Counted from the first letter of the stretch, positions 1 through 9,804 are shown. The stretch: 64,000 nucleotides of DNA from Bradyrhizobium erythrophlei (GCA_900129675.1 FSRD01000002.1:1426001-1490000), one strand, 5' to 3'. Translations and numbers: made by a program. The notes: generated from the letters alone by a model not told the origin.

Positions 1-528
1 TCCGGCGGCCAGAAGCAGCGCGTGGTGATCGCGCGGGCGCTGACGCTGCGGCCAAAGCTGATCGTCTGCGACGAGGTGGTGGCGGCGCTGGATATGTCGA
101 TCCGCGGCGACGTGCTCAATCTGTTCGCCGAATTGCAGCGCGACCTCGGGCTGACCTACGTGTTCATCACCCACGATCTCGCCGTAGTGTCCCACATCAG
201 CGAGCGGGTGGCGGTGATGTATCTCGGCCGCTTCGTCGAGCTTGGCCCGACCGACAAAGTCTCGGAACGGCCGCTGCATCCCTACACGCAGGCGCTGATG
301 TCGGCCGAGCCGCGGCCGCTGCCGTCGTCGATGCGCGACGATCATCGCATAGTGCTGCAGGGCGAAATCCCGAGCCCGATCGATCCGCCGTCGGGATGCC
401 GCTTCCGCACCCGCTGCCAATATGCGCAAGCCCTCTGCGCTGCCCGGGCGCCGGACTGGCGTGAGCTGATGCCCGATCATTGGGTCGCCTGCCATTTCGC
501 CGATCGCCCGAACTTTTCGCCGAACTAG
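1..528 (+). CDS. Peptide ABC transporter ATP-binding protein, 3' part (partial)
   Basis: The gene is cut by the left edge of the window, which opens inside the ABC signature SGGQKQR. After it come a Walker B segment (LIVCDEVVAALD), an H-loop histidine (ITHDLAVV), and the C-terminal oligopeptide-transporter extension with HPYTQALMSAEP and a cysteine cluster (GCRFRTRC, then ALCA). This arrangement is known from OppF/DppF ATPases, which power uptake of di- and oligopeptides or related solutes from the inner face of the membrane. The D-loop region reads VVAALD where PTSALD is usual, a mild deviation. A family 5 binding protein and two permeases follow on the same strand, so it is the ATPase of that operon; a second ATPase probably lies just outside. 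Confidence 0.93.
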   Translation, partial: SGGQKQRVVIARALTLRPKLIVCDEVVAALDMSIRGDVLNLFAELQRDLGLTYVFITHDLAVVSHISERVAVMYLGRFVELGPTDKVSERPLHPYTQALMSAEPRPLPSSMRDDHRIVLQGEIPSPIDPPSGCRFRTRCQYAQALCAARAPDWRELMPDHWVACHFADRPNFSPN

Positions 529-551
529 AACAAACTGCCGGAGGATTGGCC

Positions 552-2096
552 ATGACACAGACACGACGCGAGGCAATGGCGCTGATGACGGCCGCGCTGA
601 CAGGTGCTGCCTTTGGCGGCTGCGCCTTCGCTCAGGGCGCGCCGAAGCGCGGCGGCATCCTGCGTATCTCGGCGCCAGCCAATCCGTCGAGCCTCGACCC
701 GGCAACCGGCGGCGCCGGGTCCGATCATGCGTTCCTGTTCACGATGTACGACACGCTGACCGAGTGGGATTTCGAAACGTTGAAGCCGAAGCCGGGCCTG
801 GCCGAAAGCTGGAGTTTTACCGATCCCGCCACCTTCGTGCTCAACATCCGCGCCGGCATCACCTTTCATGACGGCACGCCGCTCGACGCCGAAGCGGTCA
901 AATTCAATCTGGAGCGCAACAAGAGCGACCAGAAATCCAACATCAAGGCCGATCTCGCCTCGATGGCCTCGGCTGAAGTCACCGGCCCGATGCAGGTGAC
1001 GCTGAAGCTCACTACACCCGACGCCGCGCTGCCCGGCATTCTCTCCGATCGCGCTGGCATGATGGTGTCGCCCACCGCGCTCAAGGCGAGTTCGGCCGGC
1101 AATGTCACACGCACGCCGGTCGGCGCGGGGGCGTATAGCTTCGTCAGCTGGGCGGATGGCGAAAAGATCGTCGTCAAGCGCAACGAGAAATACTGGAAGC
1201 CCAACCGTCCCTATCCCGACGGCATCGAATTTTCGATCATTCCCGAACTGACCACCGGCGCACGCTCGGTCACTGCCGGGCAAAACGATCTGATCTACCA
1301 GCTGCCGCCGCGCCAGAAGGCGATCATCGAGCGCGCCAGCAGCATCAAGGTGTTCAACGGGCCGACCTTGTACGTGTTCCAGATCTTCCTGAACTGGGCC
1401 AAGCCGCCGTTCGACAACATCAGGGTGCGCCAGGCCTTCAATTTCGCGATCGACCGCGAGGCGTTCGTCAAGGCGGCGCTCGCAGGCCTCGCCGAACCCG
1501 CTTACATGAACCTGCCGAAGGCGCATTGGGCCTACGACAAATCCGTGGCCGAGCTCTATCCCTATGATCCCGGAAAGGCGCGCAAGCTGCTGGCGGAGGC
1601 GGGCTTCAAGGAAGGGACGGTGATCGAGATCGGCGGCTATACCGATCAGGATTCGGTACAGCGCCAGGAAATCCTGATCGAACAGTTCCGCAAGGCCGGC
1701 ATGAATGTGAAATTCGTCAACGCGCCGATCGCGGAGGCGTCCGCCGCGTTCTTCGGGCCGGAGAAGCGCGGTTCCGGCCTGCTCGCGGCCTGGACCGGAC
1801 GGCCGGACCCGAGCCTGACCTATTCGCTGATGTTCACCAAGGACGCCTATTACAATGGCGGCCGCGCACCGGTGCCGCCGGAGCTGGAGGCCGCGATCAG
1901 GGAATCGCGCGCGTCGGAAGATATCGAATTCCGCCGCAAGGCATTCGCGACCGTGCAACGGATTGTCATGGAAAATGCCTTCGTGGCGCCGCTGGCCTTC
2001 CAGTTCGAACTGGTCGCGATGAACAAGAAGGTGCAGGGCTATCGGCCGAACCTGCTCGGCAAGCCGAAATACGACGACGTCTGGCTGGAAAGCTGA
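552..2096 (+). CDS. Extracellular solute-binding protein family 5 (peptide/nickel type)
   Basis: Periplasmic receptor of the adjoining ABC transporter, 514 residues from ATG 552, which has a good GGAGG site just upstream (539-543). An in-frame start at 480 exists but would overlap the ATPase and has no signal sequence at its front. The N-terminus MTQTRREAMALM followed by an alanine-rich stretch and CAFAQ-GAP looks like a Tat signal peptide with cleavage near residue 29. The body has the family 5 hallmark ATFVLNIRAGITFHDGTPLDAEAVKFNLER and the later region IRVRQAFNFAIDREAFV (quoted in pieces shorter than the full motif). Substrate cannot be read from sequence; family members bind peptides, glutathione, nickel or opines. 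The downstream permease starts 4 bases after the stop. Confidence 0.92.
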   Translation: MTQTRREAMALMTAALTGAAFGGCAFAQGAPKRGGILRISAPANPSSLDPATGGAGSDHAFLFTMYDTLTEWDFETLKPKPGLAESWSFTDPATFVLNIRAGITFHDGTPLDAEAVKFNLERNKSDQKSNIKADLASMASAEVTGPMQVTLKLTTPDAALPGILSDRAGMMVSPTALKASSAGNVTRTPVGAGAYSFVSWADGEKIVVKRNEKYWKPNRPYPDGIEFSIIPELTTGARSVTAGQNDLIYQLPPRQKAIIERASSIKVFNGPTLYVFQIFLNWAKPPFDNIRVRQAFNFAIDREAFVKAALAGLAEPAYMNLPKAHWAYDKSVAELYPYDPGKARKLLAEAGFKEGTVIEIGGYTDQDSVQRQEILIEQFRKAGMNVKFVNAPIAEASAAFFGPEKRGSGLLAAWTGRPDPSLTYSLMFTKDAYYNGGRAPVPPELEAAIRESRASEDIEFRRKAFATVQRIVMENAFVAPLAFQFELVAMNKKVQGYRPNLLGKPKYDDVWLES

Positions 2097-2099
2097 ACC

Positions 2100-3056
2100 A
2101 TGGCGCGACGAAGTCCGGCAAGGGTGATCGGCAGCCGCCTGTTGCAGGCGCTGCCCGTGATCCTGCTCGCGACCTTCATGGTGTTCGCGCTGTTGAAACT
2201 CGTGCCCGGCGACATCGCGGTGACGCTGGCCGGCGACAACGCGTCCGATACCCGCATCGCCGAGATCAAGAAGATCTACGGCCTCGACCGGCCGTTCCTG
2301 GTGCAATATGGCGCCTGGCTCGGAAAAGTCGCGCAGGGCGACCTCTCGCAATCGCTGCTGACCGGCGAGAAGGTCGCGACCTCGATCGGGCGCGCGTTTC
2401 CCAACACGCTGCTGATCGTCGCGATTGCGCTGGTGCTGGCGCTCGTCACCGGGATTCCGATGGGCGTGATCGCGGCGATCAAGCCCAATGGCTTGCTCGA
2501 CAAGCTGGTCTCGATGATCGCCTCCCTCGGCGTCGCGATTCCCGGCTTCTGGCTGGCGATGATTCTGGTCGCGGAGATTTCGCTGAAACTGAACTGGCTG
2601 CCGGCCACCGGCGCCAAGTCCTTCAGCGTATCGCCGGTCGAGGCTGTCCGGCACGCGCTGCTGCCGGGCATTGCGATTGCGGCCTATGGCATGGCCGATG
2701 TGGCGCGGCAGTTGCGCGGCTCGCTATTGGAAGTGCTGTCGTCGCAATATGTGCGCACCCTGCACGCCAAGGGCCTGTCGATGTCGCGCATTCTCTGGCA
2801 GCACGGCCTGAAGAACGTCAGCGTCAATCTCTTCACCATCATCAGCCTCCTGGTCAACCGCATGCTGGCGGCGACCGTCGTCATCGAGGCGGTGTTCGCG
2901 ATTCCCGGCCTCGGCAGCCTGATCGTCCGCGGCGCCATCCAGCGCGATTTCCCGATCGTGCAGGGCGTGGTGTTCGCGATGGTGATCGTCGTCATCGCCG
3001 TCAATCTGATCGCCGATCTGCTGTGCGCGGCCGTCGATCCCAGGATCGAGTCATGA
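2100..3056 (+). CDS. ABC transporter permease, DppB/OppB type
   Basis: Inner-membrane channel subunit of 318 residues with about six hydrophobic helices. It shows the N-terminal DppB pattern (VFALLKLVPGD, then IYGLDRPFLVQYGAWLGKVAQGDL) and the EAA loop around residues 220-240 (YVRTLHAKGLSMSRILWQHG), which contacts the ATPase. It begins 3 bases after the binding protein stop, and its own stop overlaps the next permease by ATGA, indicating translational coupling in one operon. Confidence 0.93.
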   Translation: MARRSPARVIGSRLLQALPVILLATFMVFALLKLVPGDIAVTLAGDNASDTRIAEIKKIYGLDRPFLVQYGAWLGKVAQGDLSQSLLTGEKVATSIGRAFPNTLLIVAIALVLALVTGIPMGVIAAIKPNGLLDKLVSMIASLGVAIPGFWLAMILVAEISLKLNWLPATGAKSFSVSPVEAVRHALLPGIAIAAYGMADVARQLRGSLLEVLSSQYVRTLHAKGLSMSRILWQHGLKNVSVNLFTIISLLVNRMLAATVVIEAVFAIPGLGSLIVRGAIQRDFPIVQGVVFAMVIVVIAVNLIADLLCAAVDPRIES

Positions 3057-3937
3057 CGGATCTGGCGCTCACAAACCGGGAATCATCAGCCGGGCCGACC
3101 CGGCTGCGCCGTTTCTTCCGCTGGCTCGCCGGCGATCTTCGCGCGGCGCTGGCGATCCTCGTGCTGCTGGTGCTCGTGATCGTTGCGATCAGCGCGCCCT
3201 GGATCGCGCCCTATGCGCCGACCGCACAGGACGTCAACAACATGCTGGCGCCGCCGGGGGCTGCCCATCTGCTCGGCACCGACGATCTCGGCCGCGACAT
3301 CTTTAGCCGGCTGATCTACGGCGCGCCGGCGACGGTGTATGCGAGCCTGCTGGCCGTCACGGTGGCTGTCGCCATCGGCTTGCCGGTCGGCCTGATCGCG
3401 GGATTCTTCGGCGGCTGGACCGACGATATCATCAGCCGGGTGATCGATACCTTTCTGTCGTTTCCGGCGATCGTGCTGGCGATCGCGGTCACCGGCGCGC
3501 TCGGCATCGGTCTCACCAACGGCATGATCGCGGTGGGTATCGTGATGTTTCCGGCGCTGGCGCGCATCGTCCGCGCGCGCACGCTGATCGTCCGTCAGGA
3601 ACTCTATGTCGACGCGGCGCGCGGTTTCGGCGCGCCTAGCTGGTACATCCTGTGGAAGCATGTGCTGCCGAACGCGCTGCAGCCGGTGATCGTGCAGGTG
3701 ACGCTGCTGCTGGCGGCGGCGCTGCTGGCTGAAGCCAGCCTCAGCTTCCTCGGCCTCGGCATTCAGCCGCCCAATCCAAGCTGGGGCGCGATGCTGGCCC
3801 GCGCCTACCAATATATGGAAATCGCGCCGGAACAGATGTATGCGCCCGGGCTCGCCATTCTGGTGGTCTCGCTGGCCTTCAACGCGCTCGGAGAATCCTT
3901 GCGCATCGTACTCGATCCGACCATGAAGGATCGCTAA
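3053..3937 (+). CDS. ABC transporter permease, DppC/OppC type
   Basis: Second membrane subunit, 294 residues from ATG 3053, whose ATG overlaps the stop of the DppB-like gene (ATGA); a longer in-frame start at 3023 would overlap it by 34 bases and is less likely. It carries the OppC N-terminal region with LLGTDDLGRDIFSRLIYGA and the EAA loop (YVDAARGFGAPSWYILWKHV), then SLSFLGLGIQPPNPSWGAML, all typical of this subfamily. A carboxylase gene begins 18 bases after its stop, so the operon may continue into it. Confidence 0.93.
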   Translation: MTDLALTNRESSAGPTRLRRFFRWLAGDLRAALAILVLLVLVIVAISAPWIAPYAPTAQDVNNMLAPPGAAHLLGTDDLGRDIFSRLIYGAPATVYASLLAVTVAVAIGLPVGLIAGFFGGWTDDIISRVIDTFLSFPAIVLAIAVTGALGIGLTNGMIAVGIVMFPALARIVRARTLIVRQELYVDAARGFGAPSWYILWKHVLPNALQPVIVQVTLLLAAALLAEASLSFLGLGIQPPNPSWGAMLARAYQYMEIAPEQMYAPGLAILVVSLAFNALGESLRIVLDPTMKDR

Positions 3938-3955
3938 CTTCTTACGGAACCGTTC

Positions 3956-6900
3956 ATGCCCTTCAAGAAGCTGCTGATCGCCAACCGTGGCGAGATCGCC
4001 ATTCGCATCGCGCGTGCCGCCGGCGAGGCCGGTCTTGCCACCGTCGCGATCTATCCCGCCGACGACGCGCTGTCGCTGCATGTCCGCAGCGCGGACGAGG
4101 CTTGCGAAATCCCGGGACGGGGCGCGCGGGCCTATCTCGACATCGAGGCGGTCGTCGCCGCCGCCAAGGCGGCCGGGTGCGACGCGCTGCATCCCGGCTA
4201 CGGCTTTCTCAGCGAGAATCCCGCGCTGGCGCGGCTCTGTGCGGAGCAGGGGATTACCTTCGTCGGCCCGTCGCCGGAGGCGCTCGACCTGTTCGGCGAC
4301 AAGGCGCAAGCCAAGGCGCTGGCCAGGAAGTGCGGCGTTCCCATTATCGATGGCACGAGCGGTGCGACCAGCCTCGACGAGGCGAAGGCGTTTTTTGCAA
4401 CATTGGGCGCCGGCGGCGCGATCATGATCAAGGCCATCGCCGGCGGCGGCGGGCGCGGCATGCGCATCGTCGATGACGCCGCAAAGTTGGAAGAGGCCTA
4501 TGCGCGCTGCCAGTCCGAGGCCAGGGCCGCCTTCGGCAGCGATGGCGTCTATGTCGAGCGCCTGATCCGCAACGCCCGCCACATCGAAGTGCAGATCATC
4601 GGCGACCGCCATGGCGCGATCAGCCATCTGTGGGAGCGTGAATGCACGATCCAGCGGCGTAACCAGAAGCTGATCGAAGTGGCGCCCAGCCCCTCGCTGG
4701 ACGAACCCTTGCGCGCGCGCATCATCGAGGCGGCAAAAGCGCTTGCCACGGCGGCGCGCTACGACAATCTCGGCACCTTCGAATTCCTGGTCGATATCGA
4801 CGCCAAAGGCGGGGACACCGCGTTCGCCTTCATCGAGGCCAATCCGCGGCTTCAGGTCGAGCATACCGTCACCGAAGAAGTGCTTGGCGTCGATCTGGTG
4901 AAATCGCAGCTCGCGGTCGCGGCTGATGCTACGCTGGCCTCGCTCGGGCTTGCGCAAGCCGCAATCCCGGCGCCGCGCGGCTATGCGATGCAGCTTCGCG
5001 TCAACATGGAGGTGATGGACGCCAACGGCGTGACCAGGCCGACCGGCGGCACGCTCGCGGTGTTCGACCTGCCGTCCGGTCCCGGCGTCCGTGTCGATAC
5101 CTTTGGCTACACCGGTTACAGGACCAGCGCGGCCTTCGACTCCCTGCTCGCAAAAGTCATTGTCCATTCGCCGGGCGCGAACTGGGGAGACGTGGTCCAG
5201 AAAGCCGCGCGCGCCTTGCGCGAATTCCGCATCGGCGGCGTCGCCACCAACATCCCGTTCCTCGGCGCTGCGCTGGCGCATCCGGAGTTCGCCGCCAACC
5301 ACATCAGTACCGGCTTCATCGATACACATGTCGCGGCATTGGTCGGCGCGGCAAATGAACTTTCCGAGCCGCTGTTTTTCGAAGCGACGGGTGCGGCCGG
5401 CGATGGGGCCAAATCCTTGGCCAGCGAAACTGCGCCGGCGGGTTCGGTGCCGGTGCCGGCGCCGCTGCAGGGCACGATTGTCGCGATCGAAGTCGGCGAG
5501 GGCGATCTCGTTCGTCCCGGGCAGCAGATCGCCGTGCTCGAATCCATGAAGATGGAACACCTCGTGACCGCCCCGCATGGCGGCAGGGTGACCCGGATCG
5601 CGGCCGGTGTCGGCGTGACGCTGATGCAGGACGAGGCCATTCTGTTCCTCGAGCCGGCCGAGATCGATAGCCATCATGAGGCCGAAGAGGAAGACATCGA
5701 CCTCGATCACATCCGCCCGGATCTCGCCGAACTGATCGCGCGCCACGCCATCACGCTGGACGAAAACCGGCCGGCCTCGGTCGAGCGCCGGCGCAAGACC
5801 AATCAGCGAACCGCGCGCGAAAACATCGCGCAGCTCGTCGACGAGGGATCCTTCGTCGAATATGGCTCACTGGCGATCGCCGCCCAGCGCCGGCGGCGCA
5901 AGGTCGACGACCTCATCCGCAACACGCCCGCCGACGGGCTGATCTCGGGCGTCGCCACCGTCAACGCCGAGAAATTCGGTGCGGATGGCGCCCGCTGCAT
6001 GGTGATCTCCTACGACTACACCGTGCTGGCCGGCACCCAGGGCCACATGAACCACAAGAAGATCGACCGCATGCTGGGTCTCGCCGAGCAGTGGCGCCTG
6101 CCGCTGGTGTTTTATGCCGAAGGCGGCGGCGGCCGTCCCGGCGATACCGACCGGCTCGGCATGACCGGCCTCGACGGGCCGTCCTTCGTGCAGTTCGCAA
6201 AGCTGTCCGGCCTGGTGCCGGTCATCGGCGTCGTCTCCGGCTATTGCTTTGCGGGCAACGCCGCCATGCTCGGCTGCTGCGATGTCATCATCGCCACGAG
6301 GAATGCCTCGATCGGGATGGGGGGCCCCGCGATGATCGAGGGCGGCGGCCTCGGCGTCTATCACCCCGCCGAAGTCGGGCCGGTGTCGTTCCAGTCGCCC
6401 AACGGCGTCATCGACATCCTGGTCGAGGACGAGGAGGAAGCGACAACCGCCGCGCAAAAATACCTGTCGTATTTTCAGGGCGCGGTCGCGGACTGGAAAG
6501 CGCCGGACCAGCGCCTGCTGCGGCGGGCGATCCCGGAAAATCGGTTGCGCGTCTACGACATCCGCAATGTCATCGATCTGCTGGCCGACGAAGGCTCGGT
6601 GCTGGAAATCCGCCGGGATTTTGGCGTCGGCATGATCACGGCCTTCATTCGCATCGAGGGCAAACCGTTCGGATTGATCGCCAACAATCCAAAACATCTC
6701 GGCGGCGCGATCGATGCTGCGGCCGGCGACAAGGCCGCGCGCTTCCTGCAGCTCTGCGATGCTTTCGACATTCCGATCGTGTCCTTGTGCGACACGCCGG
6801 GCTTCATGGTCGGGCCCGAGGCCGAGAAGACCGCGATCGTGCGCCATGTGGCGCGGATGTTCGTGACCGGCGCCAGCCTCACGGTGCCGCTGTTCGGCAT

Positions 6901-7267
6901 CGTGTTGCGCAAGGGCTACGGCCTCGGCGCGCAGTCGATGATCGGCGGCGGCTTTCATGCCTCGTTCTTCACGGTGGCATGGCCGACCGGCGAGTTCGGC
7001 GGCATGGGCCTCGAAGGCTATGTCCGGCTCGGCTTCCGCAAGGAGATGGAGGCGATCGAAGACCCGGTCGAGCGCGAAAACTACTACAAGGCCAAGGTTG
7101 CCGAACTCTATGCCAACGGCAAGGCGGTCTCGATTGCCTCCGTGCTCGAAATCGACGAGGTGATCGATCCCGCCGACACGCGGCACTGGATCATGTCGGG
7201 CCTGCGCTCGGTGCCGAAGCCGGAGCCGCGCAACGGCCGCAAGCGGCCATGCATCGATGCGTGGTGA
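3956..7267 (+). CDS. Single-chain biotin-dependent acyl-CoA carboxylase (BC-BCCP-CT fusion)
   Basis: The 1103-residue protein joins three parts normally split over two or three subunits. Residues 1-450 are biotin carboxylase (start KKLLIANRGEIAIRIARAA; ATP loop KAIAGGGGRGMRIV; EANPRLQVEHTVTE). About 500-575 is a biotinyl domain with ESMKMEH, biotin lysine near residue 532. About 610-1090 is a carboxyltransferase (GVVSGYCFAGNAAMLGCCDV; NNPKHLGGAID; CDTPGFMVGPEAEK). Family knowledge: such enzymes carboxylate acetyl-, propionyl- or other acyl-CoAs using bicarbonate and ATP; the substrate cannot be told from sequence. Both halves keep their motifs, so it should be active. It follows the peptide transporter by 18 bases, but a functional link is only inferred from spacing. 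Confidence 0.9.
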   Translation: MPFKKLLIANRGEIAIRIARAAGEAGLATVAIYPADDALSLHVRSADEACEIPGRGARAYLDIEAVVAAAKAAGCDALHPGYGFLSENPALARLCAEQGITFVGPSPEALDLFGDKAQAKALARKCGVPIIDGTSGATSLDEAKAFFATLGAGGAIMIKAIAGGGGRGMRIVDDAAKLEEAYARCQSEARAAFGSDGVYVERLIRNARHIEVQIIGDRHGAISHLWERECTIQRRNQKLIEVAPSPSLDEPLRARIIEAAKALATAARYDNLGTFEFLVDIDAKGGDTAFAFIEANPRLQVEHTVTEEVLGVDLVKSQLAVAADATLASLGLAQAAIPAPRGYAMQLRVNMEVMDANGVTRPTGGTLAVFDLPSGPGVRVDTFGYTGYRTSAAFDSLLAKVIVHSPGANWGDVVQKAARALREFRIGGVATNIPFLGAALAHPEFAANHISTGFIDTHVAALVGAANELSEPLFFEATGAAGDGAKSLASETAPAGSVPVPAPLQGTIVAIEVGEGDLVRPGQQIAVLESMKMEHLVTAPHGGRVTRIAAGVGVTLMQDEAILFLEPAEIDSHHEAEEEDIDLDHIRPDLAELIARHAITLDENRPASVERRRKTNQRTARENIAQLVDEGSFVEYGSLAIAAQRRRRKVDDLIRNTPADGLISGVATVNAEKFGADGARCMVISYDYTVLAGTQGHMNHKKIDRMLGLAEQWRLPLVFYAEGGGGRPGDTDRLGMTGLDGPSFVQFAKLSGLVPVIGVVSGYCFAGNAAMLGCCDVIIATRNASIGMGGPAMIEGGGLGVYHPAEVGPVSFQSPNGVIDILVEDEEEATTAAQKYLSYFQGAVADWKAPDQRLLRRAIPENRLRVYDIRNVIDLLADEGSVLEIRRDFGVGMITAFIRIEGKPFGLIANNPKHLGGAIDAAAGDKAARFLQLCDAFDIPIVSLCDTPGFMVGPEAEKTAIVRHVARMFVTGASLTVPLFGIVLRKGYGLGAQSMIGGGFHASFFTVAWPTGEFGGMGLEGYVRLGFRKEMEAIEDPVERENYYKAKVAELYANGKAVSIASVLEIDEVIDPADTRHWIMSGLRSVPKPEPRNGRKRPCIDAW

Positions 7268-7303
7268 AGGAAAAGGATTCCATCAACCGTCATTGCGAGT
7301 GCG

Positions 7304-7380
7304 TAGGATGGGTAGAGCGCAGCGAAACCCATCGCCCCACACGAGCCATTGATGGGTTTCGCTGCGCTCTACCCATCCTA
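7304..7380. repeat. Perfect 30-bp inverted repeat with 17-bp loop
   Basis: Arms 7304-7333 and 7351-7380 are exact reverse complements; the right arm begins gatgggtttcgctgcgctct and the left ends gaaacccatc. It lies 36 bases past the carboxylase stop. I recall the arm sequence as a common interspersed palindromic element of Bradyrhizobium, where it may also act as an mRNA 3' hairpin. Confidence 0.85.
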
Positions 7381-7459
7381 CAAAATGCCCGACGGGCAAA
7401 TCAGCGAATTTTCTGTCAAGTCCTTCGCAAGAAAAAATCCTGCTTGCCCTCATGGGGCA

Positions 7460-7905
7460 AATCAGTGGCATTTCTCCGCGCGTCTCACCCGAACGAGGGG
7501 CGGCTCGCGATCGTCACGAAACGCGCGGTGGGATACGGTGGACGCGAATGTGCCTTTGACGAACGGTGCTGACGCGGACGGCGAAGTCGTGTGGTCCTGA
7601 CGCCCCGATGCTGGCGTCAAGTTCTTGGGAAGCAAGCTTCTCGGGGATGACGGTGGCAAGAAAGCCCGTTCACCGGGGAGAGCGCGAAGTAAGCCGTAAA
7701 ACCACTGCGCAGGGAAGGCCGGATGTTCTCCGCTGAACCTGTATGCTCGTGTGCGTGTTCTTATGCACAAATTGCACACGAGACCGCGGGTGCAGCGCGC
7801 ACCCGGTCTTCCCTGCGCCCTCTGTATTTTTGGGGGGCGAGATTCAGGCAAACCTCGGGCGCATTGCGCCGCGGGAATGCGGGGTCGCGTTCCCGATTTG
7901 GAACG
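7460..7905. repeat. Non-coding stretch, probable interspersed repeat
   Basis: No reading frame here has a convincing protein. The text (for example ggacgcgaatgtgcctttga and gcggacggcgaagtcgtgtg) resembles, from memory, a long repeat found many times between genes in Bradyrhizobium genomes. It sits between two palindromic repeats in the 750-base gap between the carboxylase and the monooxygenase. The identification is recall only. Confidence 0.4.
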
Positions 7906-7992
7906 CCGTCATTGCGAGGAGCGAAGCGACGAAGCAATCCATTCTTTCTTTGCGTTGCGCGATGGATTGCTTCGCTTCGCTCGCAATGACGG
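7906..7992. repeat. Palindromic repeat, cgtcattgcgag family, copy 1
   Basis: The left part starts ccgtcattgcgaggagcgaa and the right part ends ttcgctcgcaatgacgg, giving a long imperfect hairpin with a ggattgcttcg core. A second copy lies at 10444-10567. It is 27 bases beyond the stop of the minus-strand monooxygenase. Confidence 0.8.
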
Positions 7993-8018
7993 TTCAAAGC
8001 GCAGTGTGCGCCAAGAAT

Positions 8019-9656
8019 CTACCCCAACCTCAACTCGTCATATCCTTTCGCCGCCACCTCATCGCACCTTGCGCGATAGGCCGGCGCGCTACCGCTGTAG
8101 CGGGCGACGATGCGGGTTTGCTTTCCTTCGACGTTGGAGTTGATCCCGGTCATCCAGGAATTGACCTCGTTGGAAAGAAGACCCACGCCCAGCGCCTTGA
8201 CGTGCTCGGTCCACGCCGCCACGCCAGCTATCGTGGCCTCCAGCCGCGTCAGGTTCCTTTCCCGCGCAAAGCGGATCAGGCCGGTGACCCAGTCGACGCT
8301 GTATTCGATGCTGCGCGGAATATTGCCGAGCGCGGTGTGCGGCCCCATCAGCATCATCATGTTGGGAAAGCCGTCGACCATGATGCCGAGATAGGTCTCC
8401 GGCCCATGTTTCCACTTGTCCTTCAGCCGCGCGCCGTCGGCGCCGCGGAAATCGATCTTGTCAAAACTGCCGGTGATCGCGTCGAATCCGGTGGCGAAAA
8501 TAATGATGTCGAATTCGTATTCTTTTGCGCTGGTCCTGATGCCCTCCGGCGTGATCCGCTCGATCGGCGTCGTGGTGATGTCGACCAGCTCGACATTGTC
8601 GCGGTTGTAGACCTCGTAATAGAACGTTTCGAGCGGCAGGCGCCGGGTGCCAAAGCCGTGGTTCTTCGGGATCAGTTTTTCCGCCACCTCAGGGTCTTTC
8701 ACGCGCTGACGAATTTTTCGCGCCACGAAATCGCTGATCGTGGCATTGGCCTTGCGGTCGATCAGGATGTCGCGGAAATTGCCCTGCCAGATGCCGAAGC
8801 CGCGCTCGCCGTAGAGCTTTTCGTAGAACGCCTCGCGTTCCTCATCGGACACCTCGAACGCGCCGCGCGGATCCGGCGTGTGCAGGAAGCACGCAAAGGT
8901 CTCCTGGCAGCGGGCGAACATTTCGGGATAGCCGGCCTTGATTTGCTGCTGCGTCTCGGCGTCGATCCTGCCGTTGTGCAATGGTGCGCACCAGTTGGGC
9001 GTGCGCTGGAACACGGTGAGATGCCCGACGCTTCCGGCAATGGTCTGGATGGTCTGCACGCCGGTTGCGCCGGTGCCGATCACGGCGACGCGTTTTCCCG
9101 CGAAATCGACCGGCTCATGCGGCCATCGCGCGGTATGGAAGGATTGTCCTTTAAAACTGTCCCGGCCCTCGATGCGCGGCAGCGTCGGCGTCGACAGCGG
9201 ACCGATCGCGGTGATCAGGAAGCGGGCGCGGAAACTGGAGCCGTCATCCAGCGTGATGGTCCAGCTTTGCGTGTCCTCCTGATAGATCGCGGCGGTGACC
9301 CGGCTGCGAAACTGGATATCGCGGCGCAGATCGAATTTGTCGGCGACATGCTGGAGATAGCGCAGCGTTTCCGGCTGGCCGGCGAAATGCTCGGACCAGT
9401 CCCATTCCTCCAGCAACTCCTTGGAAAAGGAGTAGCCGTAGGAATAGCTCTCGGAATCGAAGCGGGCGCCGGGATAGCGGTTCCAGTACCAGGTGCCGCC
9501 GACCTCGGTGCCGGCCTCGAGCACGCGCACCCGCAACCCCTCTTCGCGCAAGCGATAGAGCTGGTACAGGCCCGACATGCCGGCGCCGACGATGATGGCG
9601 TCGTATTCCGGCAGGGCTGTAGTTTGAGGTCGTTCGGTCTGGCTCGCATGGGCCAC
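8019..9656 (-). CDS. Flavin-containing Baeyer-Villiger type monooxygenase
   Basis: A 545-residue FAD/NADPH enzyme of the cyclohexanone monooxygenase group. It has the N-terminal FAD loop (IIVGAGMSGLYQLYRL, about residues 20-35), the W-rich segment VGGTWYWNRYPGARFDSES, an exact Baeyer-Villiger fingerprint FKGQSFHTARWP (F-x-G-x3-H-x3-W-P), then the NADPH loop VAVIGTGATG. Family knowledge: these insert one oxygen atom next to a carbonyl, turning ketones into esters or lactones, in the cytosol. The start is GTG 9656, preceded by GGGAG. It diverges from the 147-residue gene at 9857; the gap holds a palindrome near 9805-9828. The natural ketone is unknown; steroid, terpenoid and cyclic ketone oxidisers share this signature. 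Confidence 0.9.
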   Translation of the reverse strand: MAHASQTERPQTTALPEYDAIIVGAGMSGLYQLYRLREEGLRVRVLEAGTEVGGTWYWNRYPGARFDSESYSYGYSFSKELLEEWDWSEHFAGQPETLRYLQHVADKFDLRRDIQFRSRVTAAIYQEDTQSWTITLDDGSSFRARFLITAIGPLSTPTLPRIEGRDSFKGQSFHTARWPHEPVDFAGKRVAVIGTGATGVQTIQTIAGSVGHLTVFQRTPNWCAPLHNGRIDAETQQQIKAGYPEMFARCQETFACFLHTPDPRGAFEVSDEEREAFYEKLYGERGFGIWQGNFRDILIDRKANATISDFVARKIRQRVKDPEVAEKLIPKNHGFGTRRLPLETFYYEVYNRDNVELVDITTTPIERITPEGIRTSAKEYEFDIIIFATGFDAITGSFDKIDFRGADGARLKDKWKHGPETYLGIMVDGFPNMMMLMGPHTALGNIPRSIEYSVDWVTGLIRFARERNLTRLEATIAGVAAWTEHVKALGVGLLSNEVNSWMTGINSNVEGKQTRIVARYSGSAPAYRARCDEVAAKGYDELRLG

Positions 9657-9804
9657 GCGGCGTCACTCCCGGGATACTTGGTTGACCCAAACGCTATCCG
9701 GTCTCGCGCCCATCAACAAACCTCGGAGCGCGGAGCTGCTATCGCGAATTGGCGGGCGCTCCAGGCGTGCCCGCGCTGTTCCGTCGGCTTGCCGCATCGC
9801 TCGC

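Noticed and set aside
525..5746. Minus-strand frames of 709 and 886 codons opposite the transporter and carboxylase genes
   Set aside because: Arg/Asp/His-rich composition without motifs; the plus strand carries clear family features throughout.
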